DNA of 64,000 nucleotides from Larix kaempferi (taxonomy: Eukaryota; Streptophyta; Pinopsida; Pinales; Pinaceae): positions 8,542,001 to 8,606,000 of the forward strand of contig BSBM01001138.1 in assembly GCA_027924585.1 (NCBI GenBank), written 5' to 3'. Below are positions 11,870 through 23,306 of this stretch, piece after piece (position 1 is the stretch's first letter; each line of letters starts with the position of its first letter). A program made the position numbers and the translations under genes. The notes below the pieces were generated by a model. That model was not told the DNA's origin and did no database searches. It worked only from the letters and a program-made list of their open reading frames with translations.

Positions 11870-12279
11870 GGCAGGGGCTGTCCACGCTATTCTCTCCGCT
11901 CCGCACTTCTTGGGTGGGACGGCACGGACCTCAAACGGGAGCGTTTATCCTCAACTGAAATAAACGATTTACAAGCGTCCACGTCTGGGAAAGACATACG
12001 TTCAAACGGGGTCCGTGAGTAAATGTTTGCCAACGACAAACAAAGGAGAAAAAGAAACAAAAGCCCGCCAGCTAGAACGACCTTGATCTTGGTTCTTAGG
12101 ATGGAGTCAAAATTTCCGTCCCATCTAACGTGTCACCCATGAAGGACTCGTCTTTGTTCGGCTAAGGTATTTGTGGTTATTACAACACCATTGCCGTGCA
12201 TATATCCTCGGCTTTTAAAGATGGAATACCTAGTATTTAGTAGCCTTGCTTCGCAGGAATCGAACCAGCGATATTTACA
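11870..12279 (+). promoter_or_regulatory. PSY 5' flank and leader
   Basis: This stretch is visibly more GC-rich than its surroundings and adjoins the PSY start codon. It carries a pyrimidine patch near 11899-11925 of the kind found at plant transcription starts, an ACGT-core element (CCACGTC, 11979-11985) and ACGTGTC (12128-12134), a G-box/ABRE-like core bound by bZIP or bHLH factors in other plants. No convincing TATA box is visible apart from a weak CATATAT near 12198. The transcription start is unknown, so the split between promoter and leader cannot be drawn. Confidence 0.45.
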
Positions 12280-12424
12280 ATGCCAGCCGCATTGGTATGG
12301 GCATTTAATGCCTCTAGCCTGTGGGGACTGGAGTTCAAAGAAAATCGGAGGGACTTCAGAGTTCAGAGGTCTTTTGGGGTCTCTTTCATGTGTTCGCATG
12401 CAAATGCTGCTAACCAAATTGTGA
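12101..12424 (+). other. Three upstream reading frames in the PSY leader
   Basis: ATG at 12101 opens 13 codons ending with TGA at 12140-12142. ATG at 12139 overlaps that stop (ATGA) and opens 8 codons ending with TAA at 12163-12165. ATG at 12221 opens a frame that passes the PSY start codon out of frame and closes at 12422-12424. Whether they are in the mRNA depends on the transcription start, which the sequence does not show. If included, they would be expected to lower or condition PSY translation. Confidence 0.4.
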
Positions 12425-15400
12425 AGTGCAGAGGTGCTCTCGGCATGTCAGATGCAATGCCCACGTCTATGGGGGGGCTTGTGATGAATCCCCTGGGAAA
12501 ACCCATGTTGTCTTCTGAGCAGAAGGTGTACGATGTTGTGTTGAAGCAGGCCGCCTTGGTGAATGATGTTAAGCAACGAAAGGGGATTGATGTGTTGGAT
12601 GTGAAGCCTGAGATTGCTTCTCCTTCTACCATTGAGTTGTTGAATGAGGCCTATGCGCGCTGTGGTGAAATTTGTGCTGAATATGCCAAGACCTTTTATT
12701 TGGGTACTCTTTCTACTCTTGGAAATTGATTTCTGTTTCTTTCAATGTGTTGTATACCAGCATAGGTCAATCTTAACTTGGTAGAATCTACCATATATTT
12801 AAATCTTAACTTCCTAGAATCTACCATGTATTTAAAGGGATCAAATCTATCTTTTGAGGTGCAAATCTTCCTTGCATTTTATAAAAGTGTAGTATAGGTC
12901 AATCTTAACTTCGTAGAATCTACCATGTACTTAAAGATATCAAATCTATTTTTCGAGGTGCAAATCTTTCCTCACATTTTATAAAAGTTTGTACGACAAG
13001 GGATTTGATCTCTTTGGACATTTTGTGGATCTGAGTTAAGATGGATCTATGATCTATTCATGTCCGTTTATTTATTATAATGATCTACTTCTTTTGTTAC
13101 ATCCTGTTATAGATGCACTAAATTATTTTTTGAGACATCTCTTTGTAAATGCAGCTAATTACTCTTTGTGCAATGCTCTTGGTGAACAAAGTCATTGAAT
13201 ACAAACAATAAAAAAAATACCAATCAGATTCAAACAAGTATTATTCATACTTTACTTTTAGTTCTGTAAAATATTATATTAGGTTTATCATTCGGTTGTA
13301 AAAGTATTATGGATCTATTTTGTGATTATATTTATGTTTGTCTAATTTAATATATATCTAGTTTTAATTTTAACTGTGATTTTACATTATACATCTTTTA
13401 TATCATTGTTTTTAGTTGTGGATTTACACACGAGACACATTTCACCCACTCAGCCTGTAGAGAATGCCTCTAGGTGCAAAGATTTGTATTCTCCTTAACT
13501 TGGAGAAGCCCAAGGGCCAAAATTAACACCCATTTTCTCATTTTCTCCACTCCATGTTGATTACTCTCATGTTTTCACCATGGTTTTGGAAGGTTGACAC
13601 CAATTACTTGCTTGATTATCATTGTCTATCTTCTTATGATTCGCTCATAACAGTTTTAGTCATTGGCCTCTTTTTCCAAATCACCCTCCTCCATTCTATG
13701 CTTATTAGGCCCTTACGTTTTCACCATTGTTTTAGATGATCGACAATAGTAGCTTGCTATCAATGTTGATCTGAGCTTACAATTTTACTCATGGTAGTTT
13801 TGGTGATTCACTTGACTTTCCAAATCATCCTCCACTCTATGCTCATTAGGCCCTCATGTTTTCATCATGGTTTTGGAAGATCAATACCCAGAGATTACTT
13901 GATTATCATGGTGTATTTGTTTACGATTTTGTTCATAGCATTTCTAATGATTCACCGCACTTTCCAATCATCCTCCTCCACTTCATGCTTATTAGATCCT
14001 CACGTTTTTATCATGCTTATTATATCCTCACATTTTCACCATGGTTTTGGAAGGCCAACACTAGTTGCTTACGTTGATATCATGGTCTATATGCTTATAA
14101 TTTTGCTCATAGCAGTTCAGGTGATTCATCTTGATTTCTAAATCACTCTCCTTCACTCAATACTTATTAGGCCTTCACATTTTCACTGTGATTTGGAAGG
14201 TTAACACCACTTGCTTATTATTGTGATCTATCTACTTACGATTTTGTGTGTGATGGTTCTTGTGATTCACCTCACTTTCCAAATCATCCTCCTCAACTCC
14301 ATGCTTATTAGGTCCTCATGTTTTCACCAGGAGTTTGGAAGGGTAACAATGGATGCTTACTTGATTATCATGGTTTATCGGTTGACAATTTTGTTCATAT
14401 CACCTTGCTTTCCAAATCACCCTCCCTAAAAGAGAGATGAGTGGTAAAAGCCTATAAATCCACCTCTACAAGATGGACTATATCGAATTAGTTCATCTTT
14501 ATAAGATCAATTAGACTGATTTAGCTAGGAACCATGCATTTGTTTGAAATTTGATTTTTAGAGTAAACACATGATGCAATTTAGATAATATAAATATATG
14601 ATAAATCATAAAAGTATTGAAAACCTCGTAAAGACAAAATGCATGTCTTCTGAGGATGAAGGCCTTCCAAGTTACCAAGTTCATTCCAAAATATATAAAA
14701 TATTCTAGCACTGGGGAACATTGCCTTAACCAACTAAGATATTGAGGAAACACCTATACCTAAGCTAAGATTATAATTCTTATCACTTCATTGTGTCTTT
14801 AAGAAAATATAATAATTACTCAATATACTAATTTAGAATTTGTGGAACTTAATTCCTATAGGCTCAATCTTGGTAGGCCTACAATTTTAAAAGTTAATAG
14901 TATTTGTCCATATATGGTACATGTAGGATCTGGAAGGCACTGGTATCAACAAAAACAACAATTATTTGATCAGCTACTGTTCTGGCAATATATCTGGCAA
15001 TATATCGTATCATAGAATTGACTCCATCTTAAAAGTATATTGATTCTTTCTGATAGAGGAGACTTTTCTCTATCTTATTGATAGAACTACCCCCTTCTAC
15101 TAAATGGTTCTTATGTTGGGTTATAGGGGAACACCAAATATAGCTTCAGTAGTAAAGTGTAAAGGTCACACAACTCACCACCTTAGAGGTTGTAATATGA
15201 TAACATTCTATGCAATTTATGTTCCTTTGCTCATGCTGACTGTGATTTTGATTTTAGTATAAGCGAAAGTGGCTCAGGGGAATAGTACACTAAGGAATAT
15301 CAGGGAGATCGAAAGTGATAAATGGATAGTTAACATGTGGGGGCTGATTCACGTGGAATTTTCTTTTGTGACCTTCAAGCATGCTCACTTTATTGGAAGG

Positions 15401-17831
15401 AAATGAATTTGAAGCGTTGATTATTTGTTTCAGGAACATTGTTGATGACCCCGGACCGAAGGAAGGCTATTTGGGCAATATATGGTGAGTGCAAAAATCA
15501 TAGGATAATTTTAAAGCAGGGAGGATAAATTAAGAATTAATAACAATTAAACATGCTCTCTGAGATAGAAAGTAGGATCCCCATGTGTATGAGATGCCAA
15601 CTTTATGATCAAGAAAGGAAAATTATTGCTAAGATTTGTTATGGAGCCCTGCCACCTTAGTAATGAAGAAACAAGGGATAAGGCAAGGCTTGTGTTTTGA
15701 GACGTATCATCAATGTATTCTCTTACTAAAATATGTGGAGTATGCTGGTTCTCTGCCCACAACCTTCAAAACACTTACATCCAATGTGAATAGCTGAGTT
15801 GCAAGAAGGGGCCTAGCAATAGAACAATACCACAGTAATTATTTCCGTTGTTCTGGCTATGGAGTTCTGCCCTATTCTATTTGATTCCCATTTTTCTCTG
15901 TAAAGGTGAAACGCTTTCAGCAAGCTGCCTCGTTTGCTGCATAAATATGCCAGTCAAGCTTTTTCAGTGATACTGTAAAGTCATCCACCTTATGATTGTC
16001 ATCCATGTTCAATATTTTGCACCCAAGGGCCAAGAACTTCTGACCAGAGTATACTATCTGTCTACTCTGATTCCAAGCATTTACTACTTTAATATATATT
16101 CACACACTCATATTGGCTCTCATTCTGGATACTTCGTTCCAATAGTAAGTGTTATATGTAGGAAAATTATTGCCTAGTTTATTTGCATACCACTGATTAA
16201 TCTAGTGTAAAAACGTAAACAAAATCCAGCCTCCTAATTGTTCAGCTTATTTACTTCTGGGACAGGAAATGCTTTCTAGACCATTGGGTACATTCTAAGG
16301 GAAGTACTTCTGTATGGAGTGGAGCAATTGTGCCAAAATTAATGAAACACAGGAAAATGGAATGAGCTAACCCTATCCGTGGTTGTGGATATTATACTTG
16401 TAGATTTGAAGACTTCTCTTAGCAATTTTCTTGAATATTCAAAGTTTTTGTTTTACACTTCATATGATGTCCATGTATATTTGGGAAGGACAAATAAACT
16501 GTCCACATTCTAATCTGAAGGGTTATGTGTGGTATAGTATGGTGCAGGAGAACTGATGAACTTGTGGATGGTCCTAATGCCTCTCACATAACACCTCTAG
16601 CTCTTGAACGATGGGAGCAAAGGCTAGAGGATCTCTTTTATGGGTGTTCATATGATATGCTAGATGCAGCTTTATCAGACACAGTTTCAAAATATCCCGT
16701 TGATATTCAAGTAAGAAATTCTACCTGGCTAACCTACTATTTAGTTATACAAGTGGTCTGTTATATTGCTCAGGAGTCAGGATCATAACACCCATGAAAA
16801 TGTATGGGTAAACGTATAGGTTTGTATCCAAAAGTCAGCAGACTAATCATAGGGAGTTAAAAAATGAAATTCCTAGGACTTGATGTTTCAAACCTCTCTA
16901 TTTCTTGTGACTCTGTTAATGTCTCTTTCAGCCCTTTCGAGATATGATCGAGGGAATGCGAATGGATCTAAGAAAATCACGTTACAAAAATTTCAATGAG
17001 CTCTATCTTTACTGCTATTATGTTGCTGGGACAGTAGGCTTGATGAGTGTTCCTGTAATGGGAATAGCTCCAGAGTCAAAAGCAACAACAGAAAGTGTTT
17101 ATAATTCTGCTTTAGCTTTGGGAATTGCAAATCAACTAACCAATATATTGAGAGATGTTGGAGAAGAGTAAGTACAAAGTACCGGATGTATTCTTTATAT
17201 GGTTTGTTTACTTTTTTCCAAAATGTCGGAGACAAACTGGAATATGAAAATCTAGTTAGGAAAAAAATCTGGAATCGGAGTGATTTTCAGATATTGTGTA
17301 CAATTTGTTGTTTGTCCAACTTTCTATAATAAAGAATATGTTTTCCTGTGTATCAGTGCTCGCCGGGGAAGGATTTATCTACCTCAAGATGAACTTGCAC
17401 AGTTTGGACTATCAGATGAAGATATATTTGCTGGAAAGGTGACTGACAGATGGAGAGCTTTTATGAAGGACCAGATAAAAAGGGCAAGGATTTTTTTTGA
17501 TGAAGCAGAGAAAGGTGTCACTGAGCTGGATAAAGCCAGTAGATGGCCGGTATGTTATTGTTTCTCATAACCTAGCTTACTAGTGAAGTTCTGGATCATT
17601 CACCTCAAAGATTTATTATTGAAAAATATATAATGAATGTTTCTGCTGCAGGTATGGGCTTCATTGATCCTTTATCGCCAGATATTAGATGCAATTGAAG
17701 CAAATGATTACGACAACTTTACCAAACGAGCATTCGTTGGGAAAGTGAAGAAGTTTCTTTCGTTGCCCATTGCTTACACACAAGCTTTTATGCAACCTGT
17801 AGTTACTTCCAAGCTTGCTCGACCCTCATGA
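12280..17831 (+). CDS. PSY: Phytoene synthase, 6 exons, apparently intact
   Basis: Condenses two geranylgeranyl diphosphates to 15-cis-phytoene, the committed step of carotenoid synthesis in plastids. Exons: 12280-12703, 15434-15484, 16538-16710, 16932-17167, 17357-17549, 17652-17831. All introns are GT-AG and the phases join exactly, giving 418 residues, a normal length for plant PSY. ATG 12280 is the first in frame after a stop at 12241. The N-terminal ~70-80 residues are unconserved and fit a plastid transit peptide. The conserved body starts near [13 protein letters not shown]. The two Mg-diphosphate motifs are present: DELVD (residues 165-169, [11 protein letters not shown]) and DVGED (residues 291-295, NILRDVGED, split across exons 4 and 5). 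The 51-bp exon 2 encodes [16 protein letters not shown]. The acceptor of intron 2 (GGTATAG) has a weak pyrimidine tract. No disabling change seen. Confidence 0.96.
12757..12990 (+). repeat. Tandem duplication in PSY intron 1 (~130-bp unit)
   Basis: ATAGGTCAATCTTAACTT..GTAGAATCTACCATGTA is repeated near 12762 and 12893, each followed by a TCAAATCTAT...GAGGTGCAAATCTT...CATTTTATAAAAGT block. The AGAATCTACCAT core occurs a third time near 12816. Intron 1 (12704-15433, 2.7 kb) is otherwise AT-rich. Confidence 0.8.
13540..14440 (+). repeat. Minisatellite in PSY intron 1, ~145-bp unit, 6 copies
   Basis: The phrase GTTTTCACCATGGTTTTGGAAGG returns in diverged form near 13571, 13717, 13858, 14031, 14179 and 14320. 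Each copy is followed by TTGATTATCATGGT..AT, ATTTTG.TCATAGCA, GTGATTCACCT.ACTTTCCAAATCA and CTCCATGCTTATTAGG. The fourth interval is longer (172 bp) because a CTTATTA..TCCTCACATTTT segment is doubled. The open frames here (for example 13791-14141 and 14211-14429) repeat the same peptide and are not a gene. Confidence 0.85.
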
Positions 17832-19193
17832 GTCTATGAAGTAGAAATCCTTGAGTAGAAATCGGTTGACTGCAATATACATTCCACCTATAACTAAGAC
17901 GCAAATTCTCAGCCTGTTCTTGGACATGCAGTTCATGGAAGGAACCGATTCTCTTCATCATTGAACTTATACAAATTGACGCCATCGAAGTCCTGCTGTC
18001 AATGGTTGGAAAGACAATGGCCTCTCTATCAGCTTCTTCTGTATGGCATTCTCCAATTGCTTAATGGGCTGTAGCCTGTAAGCCTTATAATTCATTTTAA
18101 AATTATTTAGGTCTGTCAATTGTAGAAATGATGAAACATACATGCTCAGTAGTTTAAATACTAAATAGGTTGCTACTACAGTCATCTCATGATTCCCTTG
18201 ACAAGTTGCTGTTTTAGAAGAAACGATGAAATGCTTCAATCTAATCACTGACTAGGGGTTAGTTCCTGTATCATACAAAGGGCTTAGGTTCTTATCATTT
18301 ATTGGTTCATGGCATCTATTTTGTCATCACAGGCAGACATGCCTTTGAAATTGAAAATCACATATTTAATATTGAATGAACTTCTTTCTTCAGAGGACAA
18401 TGCTTGTGCAAAGCAAAATATTTCATCCTGTGGGGAAGCAGCCTGGTCCTTATAAGGCTGTGCTTTAAGTCTTTACAGCTTCTTTGGCTCGAATAATTTT
18501 GGATGGAGGGGAATCCCTGTTGTCATAATTGGTTCAAATTCATGTGATCGCGATGATGGGTAATAATATTTACCCAAAATTTGGGAAGCTTAGTGAATCT
18601 CAGCGAAAATCCAAAAACACACAAGGACAACGAGTAAGGGCGATGTGGAATTCTTTCAAATGAAAATCCTTGATCCAGCAGTTTTTGGTTAACATACAAG
18701 ATAGTAGGTTGTTGTGAACCTTCTCTACTCTAGTAAAGTTTGTTGTGGGTCTTGTCTACAATTATTAAGAACCTTAATGAAAAGCAATCACAAATATAAA
18801 ACTAAAGGCTAAGGCCCTCCCAATGTATTGCCTTCAGGCTTGAGTAAAGGAGCAGGGCACCCAATGGTCATCACTTGTATTTAATAAGCAAATTCAGCAT
18901 TCATTATAATTCTTGCAGCATAAATGCAGTCTCCTTTCTTCTTTATCACGGTCCTTTATTGGCTTGGGTAGCATTGCTAACATTGGAACTAGCAATGAAA
19001 TTTGATGGGTAAATGGCCGTCATTTTCCATTTTATACATCAAAATATTGCCACTTAATAAAATCAAAATTCATTAATGAAGTGTGAATATTAATTTCACC
19101 CATCATTTTTATTTTTACATGTCATTAATATCTATATCCCAAGCTTATATATATATATATATATTGTTCAATGTTACCTATTACTGTTACTAA
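17832..19193 (+). other. PSY 3' flank, no further gene seen
   Basis: Contains the unplaced PSY 3' untranslated region; I could not identify a clear AATAAA signal close to the stop. The rest is unremarkable AT-rich DNA with a (TA)n run at about 19147-19164. Reading frames on the minus strand at 17967-18248 and elsewhere have no recognisable product. Confidence 0.5.
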
Positions 19194-19431
19194 TTCTAAG
19201 TTTTTTTTTTCAACAAGAAAAAAACAAACTTTTTCTATTCATTTCAAATAAAAAAGTACAAACAGGACCATACAGTCTAATAGAACCTAATTAGTCATCA
19301 CAATACAAGCCAACCATCAATACTGGACCGTCCAAAAATCTACTTGACAGACCATCAAAAGTCAACCACATACTAAGACTTAGAGACTACCTACTGTAGA
19401 GTTATATTTCATGATACAACAAGATCAATAG

Positions 19432-20227
19432 TTACATCATAAAGGTGTTTTTTGATCCACAGTCTATCAAGGAATTTTCCATAAATTCCTCCCAAAACAG
19501 AGTACCTACATCACCTAATAGGGCATCTTTGGACAATGTATCTGCTTCATGATTCAGTTCTCGATATATATGCTTGAATTCAATGCTGGAAAAAGAAGAT
19601 AAGAGTTCCTTTGTATGCCTGTACCAATTCAAAAGGGAGACCACCTGAAGGTTGAAGCATTCACTAGCCCAATTGATGATCACCAATGAGTCCCCAAAAA
19701 CTGTCAGAGAATCAATACCCAAAAAAGTTGCCATTCTGCAAAGACACTAAAGTGCCAACAGCTCCACCTTTGTATTAGATCTAGCACCACAATTTAATTT
19801 GAATTTGAAAACATGATTCTCATTAAGATTGAGAACCACACCAGCAACACATATCCCATCCTTAGCAACACTATCAAAAAATCCCATAGCTTCCCGAGTC
19901 TGTGGAATAGTCTTCACAATTCTGATATTTGATTCTTTAACCCCATTAGTATCATAATCTCTATAAAGTTTGATAATTCTCAAATAGACCCCTTATAAAC
20001 CTTGAATCTTATTTTAAAAAATGCCAAAAGTTCCTGGCATTCCAAATACCCCAAGAGATAAAAGCAGGTAATGTACTGAATTCCTTACATGTTTTAACCC
20101 ATAGAAATAAATTATGTTCAAAAGAAAGCCTCCCCCAACACTGATTGATTTTGAGTGAAGAGCAGATATATTTCCAAACCTGTAAGGTAAAATGACAATT
20201 AACCATTAAGTGTTCCATAGATTCCAT
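19432..20227 (-). pseudogene. LINE zinc-binding tail and RNase H
   Basis: Downstream of the RT: a zf-RVT-like MESMEHLMVNCHFTLQVW segment at 20227-20150, then an RNase H domain with FFDSVAKDGICVAG, NTKVELLAL, VFGDSLVIINW and a final HIYRELNHEADTLSKDALL block. A TAG near 19744 splits it. A C-terminal RNase H of this kind is known from a plant L1 lineage. Confidence 0.8.
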
Positions 20228-20772
20228 GTTATTCCTGCATAGACAACATATATTAGGCCCATTCCATCCTCTGCGAAGGAGATTGTCCCAGGTTTTGAGA
20301 CAATTTTCAAAGATGAACCATAAAAAACACTTAATTTTAAGTGGGATGTGCCATCTCCATAGAGATTTATACCACCACCTCGGAACTGTACAATTGGAAT
20401 CCTAAGCAATCGCATGATATGCAGTTTTAGCAGAAATAATGCCTGTAGTAGAGTTTAATGACCAAATAAGAGTATCTTTACCATTGTGTAATCTACATCC
20501 TGTAGAGTTCAATTTTGAGATGTAGTTATCCCACTCAATTTCCCAACAACTACTTAGCCCCAAATCAGAGGTAGAAAGCCAATACGAGTTAGAATGTGGA
20601 AGCCAATTTGGTCTTTAATATTTTCCAAAGTGAAAAAACCAAGCTCTGCCAGATATTCCATTAAATATAGAGATAATTGATAATTTTCCTCCAAACCCAA
20701 GATATGATCAACACCAATCAGTACATCTATTCCATCCTCCACCTTCCATTTAAGACCCCTACCCATCCAATG

Positions 20773-22701
20773 CTAGACTTTAAGGAAACCCGAGAAAAAA
20801 TATGAAGTGTTCTTGGATTTCTTTACAAGATTTCTAATCCAACTTAAAAAATTCCCTTTGATATATTTACCACACAACACATCAGTCCAAAGTCCATTAT
20901 CAAAGAGACCACGCCAAAAGCTTTTCAATCTTAATGTTATGCTAAACCAAAATAGGTTTTTTATACCCCATCCGCCCCATTCTTTTGGCTTAGAAAGCCT
21001 TTCCCAACTAGCCATATTTAATTTACCCCCTTCGACATTTCCAGACACAAGAAAGTTAAAAATAAGCCCGTGTAACCAGTTTATGATAGACAAAGGAACC
21101 CGAGCTAAAGAAAGCCAATATACTGTAATGCCCACCAACACTGCTTTGATAAGAGTCAATCTACCACCTATAGCAAGGAGTCTATAGGTCCAATGACATT
21201 CTTTTTTCGAATCTTTCCACAAGCCAATGCTAGTCCCTAACTCTATACCCAACAAGTTTAAGGAAATATCCCAAATATTTAAATCTATCTTCCAACTTAC
21301 AGACTTTATCATCAAAGTTGTAATCACTTCCAGAGTATCACTATCCATCTTGTGTTGGAACATACATGATTTAGTAATACTAACCTCCATCCCGGATGTT
21401 GCACATAAAAGATTGATAATTTCAGCATAACATGTCCATTCATCCACATTACCATTGCCAAATAACATAACATCATCTACAAACAGTAAATGTGTTATAT
21501 AAACAACATATGATATTTTAATTCCTTTTAATTTCCCTTCCATTTTAGCATCTGAGATCAAATGGATAAAACCTTCAATAATAAGCAAAAATAAGAGAGG
21601 GGATAGAGGGCATCCCTAACAGATACCTCTAGAACTTTTGAAAAAATCAGAAGGTGAACCATTAACAAGTATAGAAAACTGGGTAGATGTCACACATGCC
21701 GTGATCCAGTTGGTGACCAATAAAGGAAGGTCGATTTGTAACAAAAGTAGTCTCAGAAATCCCCAATCCACCTGATCATACACCTTAACTAAATCCATCT
21801 TCAATAAAATAGCCTGCATGTCCTTATGCTTGATGGAATGTAGAACTTCTTGTGATATACCAATTGCATCCAATTTTTGTTGATTGTACAAGAAACCAAA
21901 CTGTTCTTTAGACATGCCTCTAGATAAATAAGGTTTTATCCGATTGGATATGATTTTAGTAATGATCTTGTATGCAAGATTGCATAATGCAGTTGGTCTA
22001 AAATCTTTAAAGGAGATGGGTTTATTGCATTTTGGAATCAGAGTAAGGAAAGTAGAGTTTAGTGCACCATAAACATATCCTTCCACTTTGGATTGTTCAA
22101 CCATAGATAATAGGTCACCCTGCATCACATCAAAGAAAGTGAGAAAGAGTTCCACAATCCATCCATCAGGACCTGGACTATTCTCTTTAGCGAACTGTTT
22201 TAATGCACCTTCAATCTCACTTAGAGAAACATGATTCCCTATGGCCTCCCCTTCCTCAATACTAAAGAAATTAGGCATAAGTCTTAACACCTTCATTTGA
22301 GCTTCAATATAACAAGTACCAAAATCCTTGAAGATATCATTAAAGTGGGATTTTGCCAACCTTTCCAAACCTTTCTGGTCTTTGACTAGATTTCCATCCC
22401 CATAATACATTTCCCAAATTGAATTTGTATTTCTTCGGTGTGATGCATAATTATGGAAAAACCTAGTATTATTGTTGTCAAGTGCAATCCATAAAGCACG
22501 GCTCTTTAATCTCCAATCCATTTCCTCTTGTTTTAGCAATAAGGCCTTTTTGTTCTCTAAATCCCTTAAAGCCAATTTTTCCTGTTCATTTAAAATAAAG
22601 TGACTATTATGAGATACGATCTTCTTCATTTGGTCTTCGATATGCTTGAATTCTTCACAATTCTTTGATCTTTTGTCCTTTTTCCCACATAATAACTTCA
22701 T
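20773..22701 (-). pseudogene. LINE reverse transcriptase, frame-broken
   Basis: Shows the L1 RT series: LKSRALWIALDNNNTRFFHNYAS (pre-RT), ENSPGPDGW, FRPTALCNLAYKIITKIISNRIK, the Asp-bearing ILLKMDLVKVYDQVDW, a TAG codon directly before GCPLSPLLF at about 21613, and the catalytic LLFVDDVMLFG near 21470. The thumb continues with SWKIDLNIWDISLNLLGIELG and LTLIKAVL. Nonsense at the QGCPLSP motif and other shifts inactivate it. Confidence 0.92.
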
Positions 22702-22847
22702 TTTTTAATTTCTTCAATTTCATAACCAAACTATCCATTGGACTGCATTCTTCAAGAATGTGAAAATTAGACCATTTCTTACGAACCATACCACATAAAT
22801 CATCATTCAGTAGCCAAGAACTATTGAATTTGAATGGGTAATTGCAT

Positions 22848-23285
22848 CTAGTTTTGACCCCATCCAATTGGAGCATTATAGGATAATGATCTGAGATAGT
22901 GGATTTTTCCACCCAAGTCTTGAACCTCTACACATATTGAATTAAGATTCATGAGAAATCTATCCAGCTGCTTACATATCCCAACATTACTGCTTCTACC
23001 ATTTGTTTGAGTAGGTTCCATCCCAACAGGTAAGACATCTACCATATTAACCCTCTGAATTAAATTGGAGAAGTACTCCGCCAACTGAACAAGGTGTGCC
23101 GATGTTCCCCAAATTTCTGTAGAGGATAAAGTGAAGTTTAGGTCCCCAAGAATAATAAGGTTACCTAAATCCAATATTCTAGAATCCACCAATGAATTCC
23201 GGAAGGATTCCCTATCTTTATAGGGTCCATAACAGTTCAATATAGCAAAATTTTGATCGAAATTCTTACACTGACCCTCCAACAA
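22848..23285 (-). pseudogene. LINE endonuclease, C-terminal part
   Basis: Exonuclease-endonuclease-phosphatase fold signatures in order: AILNCYGPYKDRESF, then LIILGDLNFTLSSTEIWG (metal/phosphate-binding DLN), KQLDRFLMN, and, in a shifted frame near 22900, STISDHYPIMLQL with the catalytic SDH. The N-terminal half of the domain is absent because the element is 5'-truncated here. Confidence 0.85.
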
Positions 23286-23306
23286 AATCCCTCCTTTGGT
23301 TCTAAG

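Larger units (their letters stand above)
19194..23306 (-). mobile_element. 5'-truncated L1-type LINE with target-site duplication
   Basis: A minus-strand non-LTR retrotransposon running from mid-endonuclease to RNase H and a poly(A) tail (poly-T at 19201-19210 on the plus strand). The TSD is TTCTAAG at 19194-19200 and 23300-23306, with TT following in both copies. About 4.1 kb remain of an element normally 6-7 kb; ORF1 and the start of the endonuclease are missing, the usual outcome of incomplete target-primed reverse transcription. The coding part has several stops and frame changes, so it is dead. Confidence 0.92.

Noticed and set aside
12173-12632. Open frames on both strands overlapping PSY exon 1
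   Set aside because: They are shadows of the coding exon; the PSY frame alone has family-wide conservation and proper splice phases.
13554-14429. Hydrophobic open frames in PSY intron 1 that could look like membrane proteins
   Set aside because: They follow the 145-bp repeat and restate the same peptide; no start context or family features.
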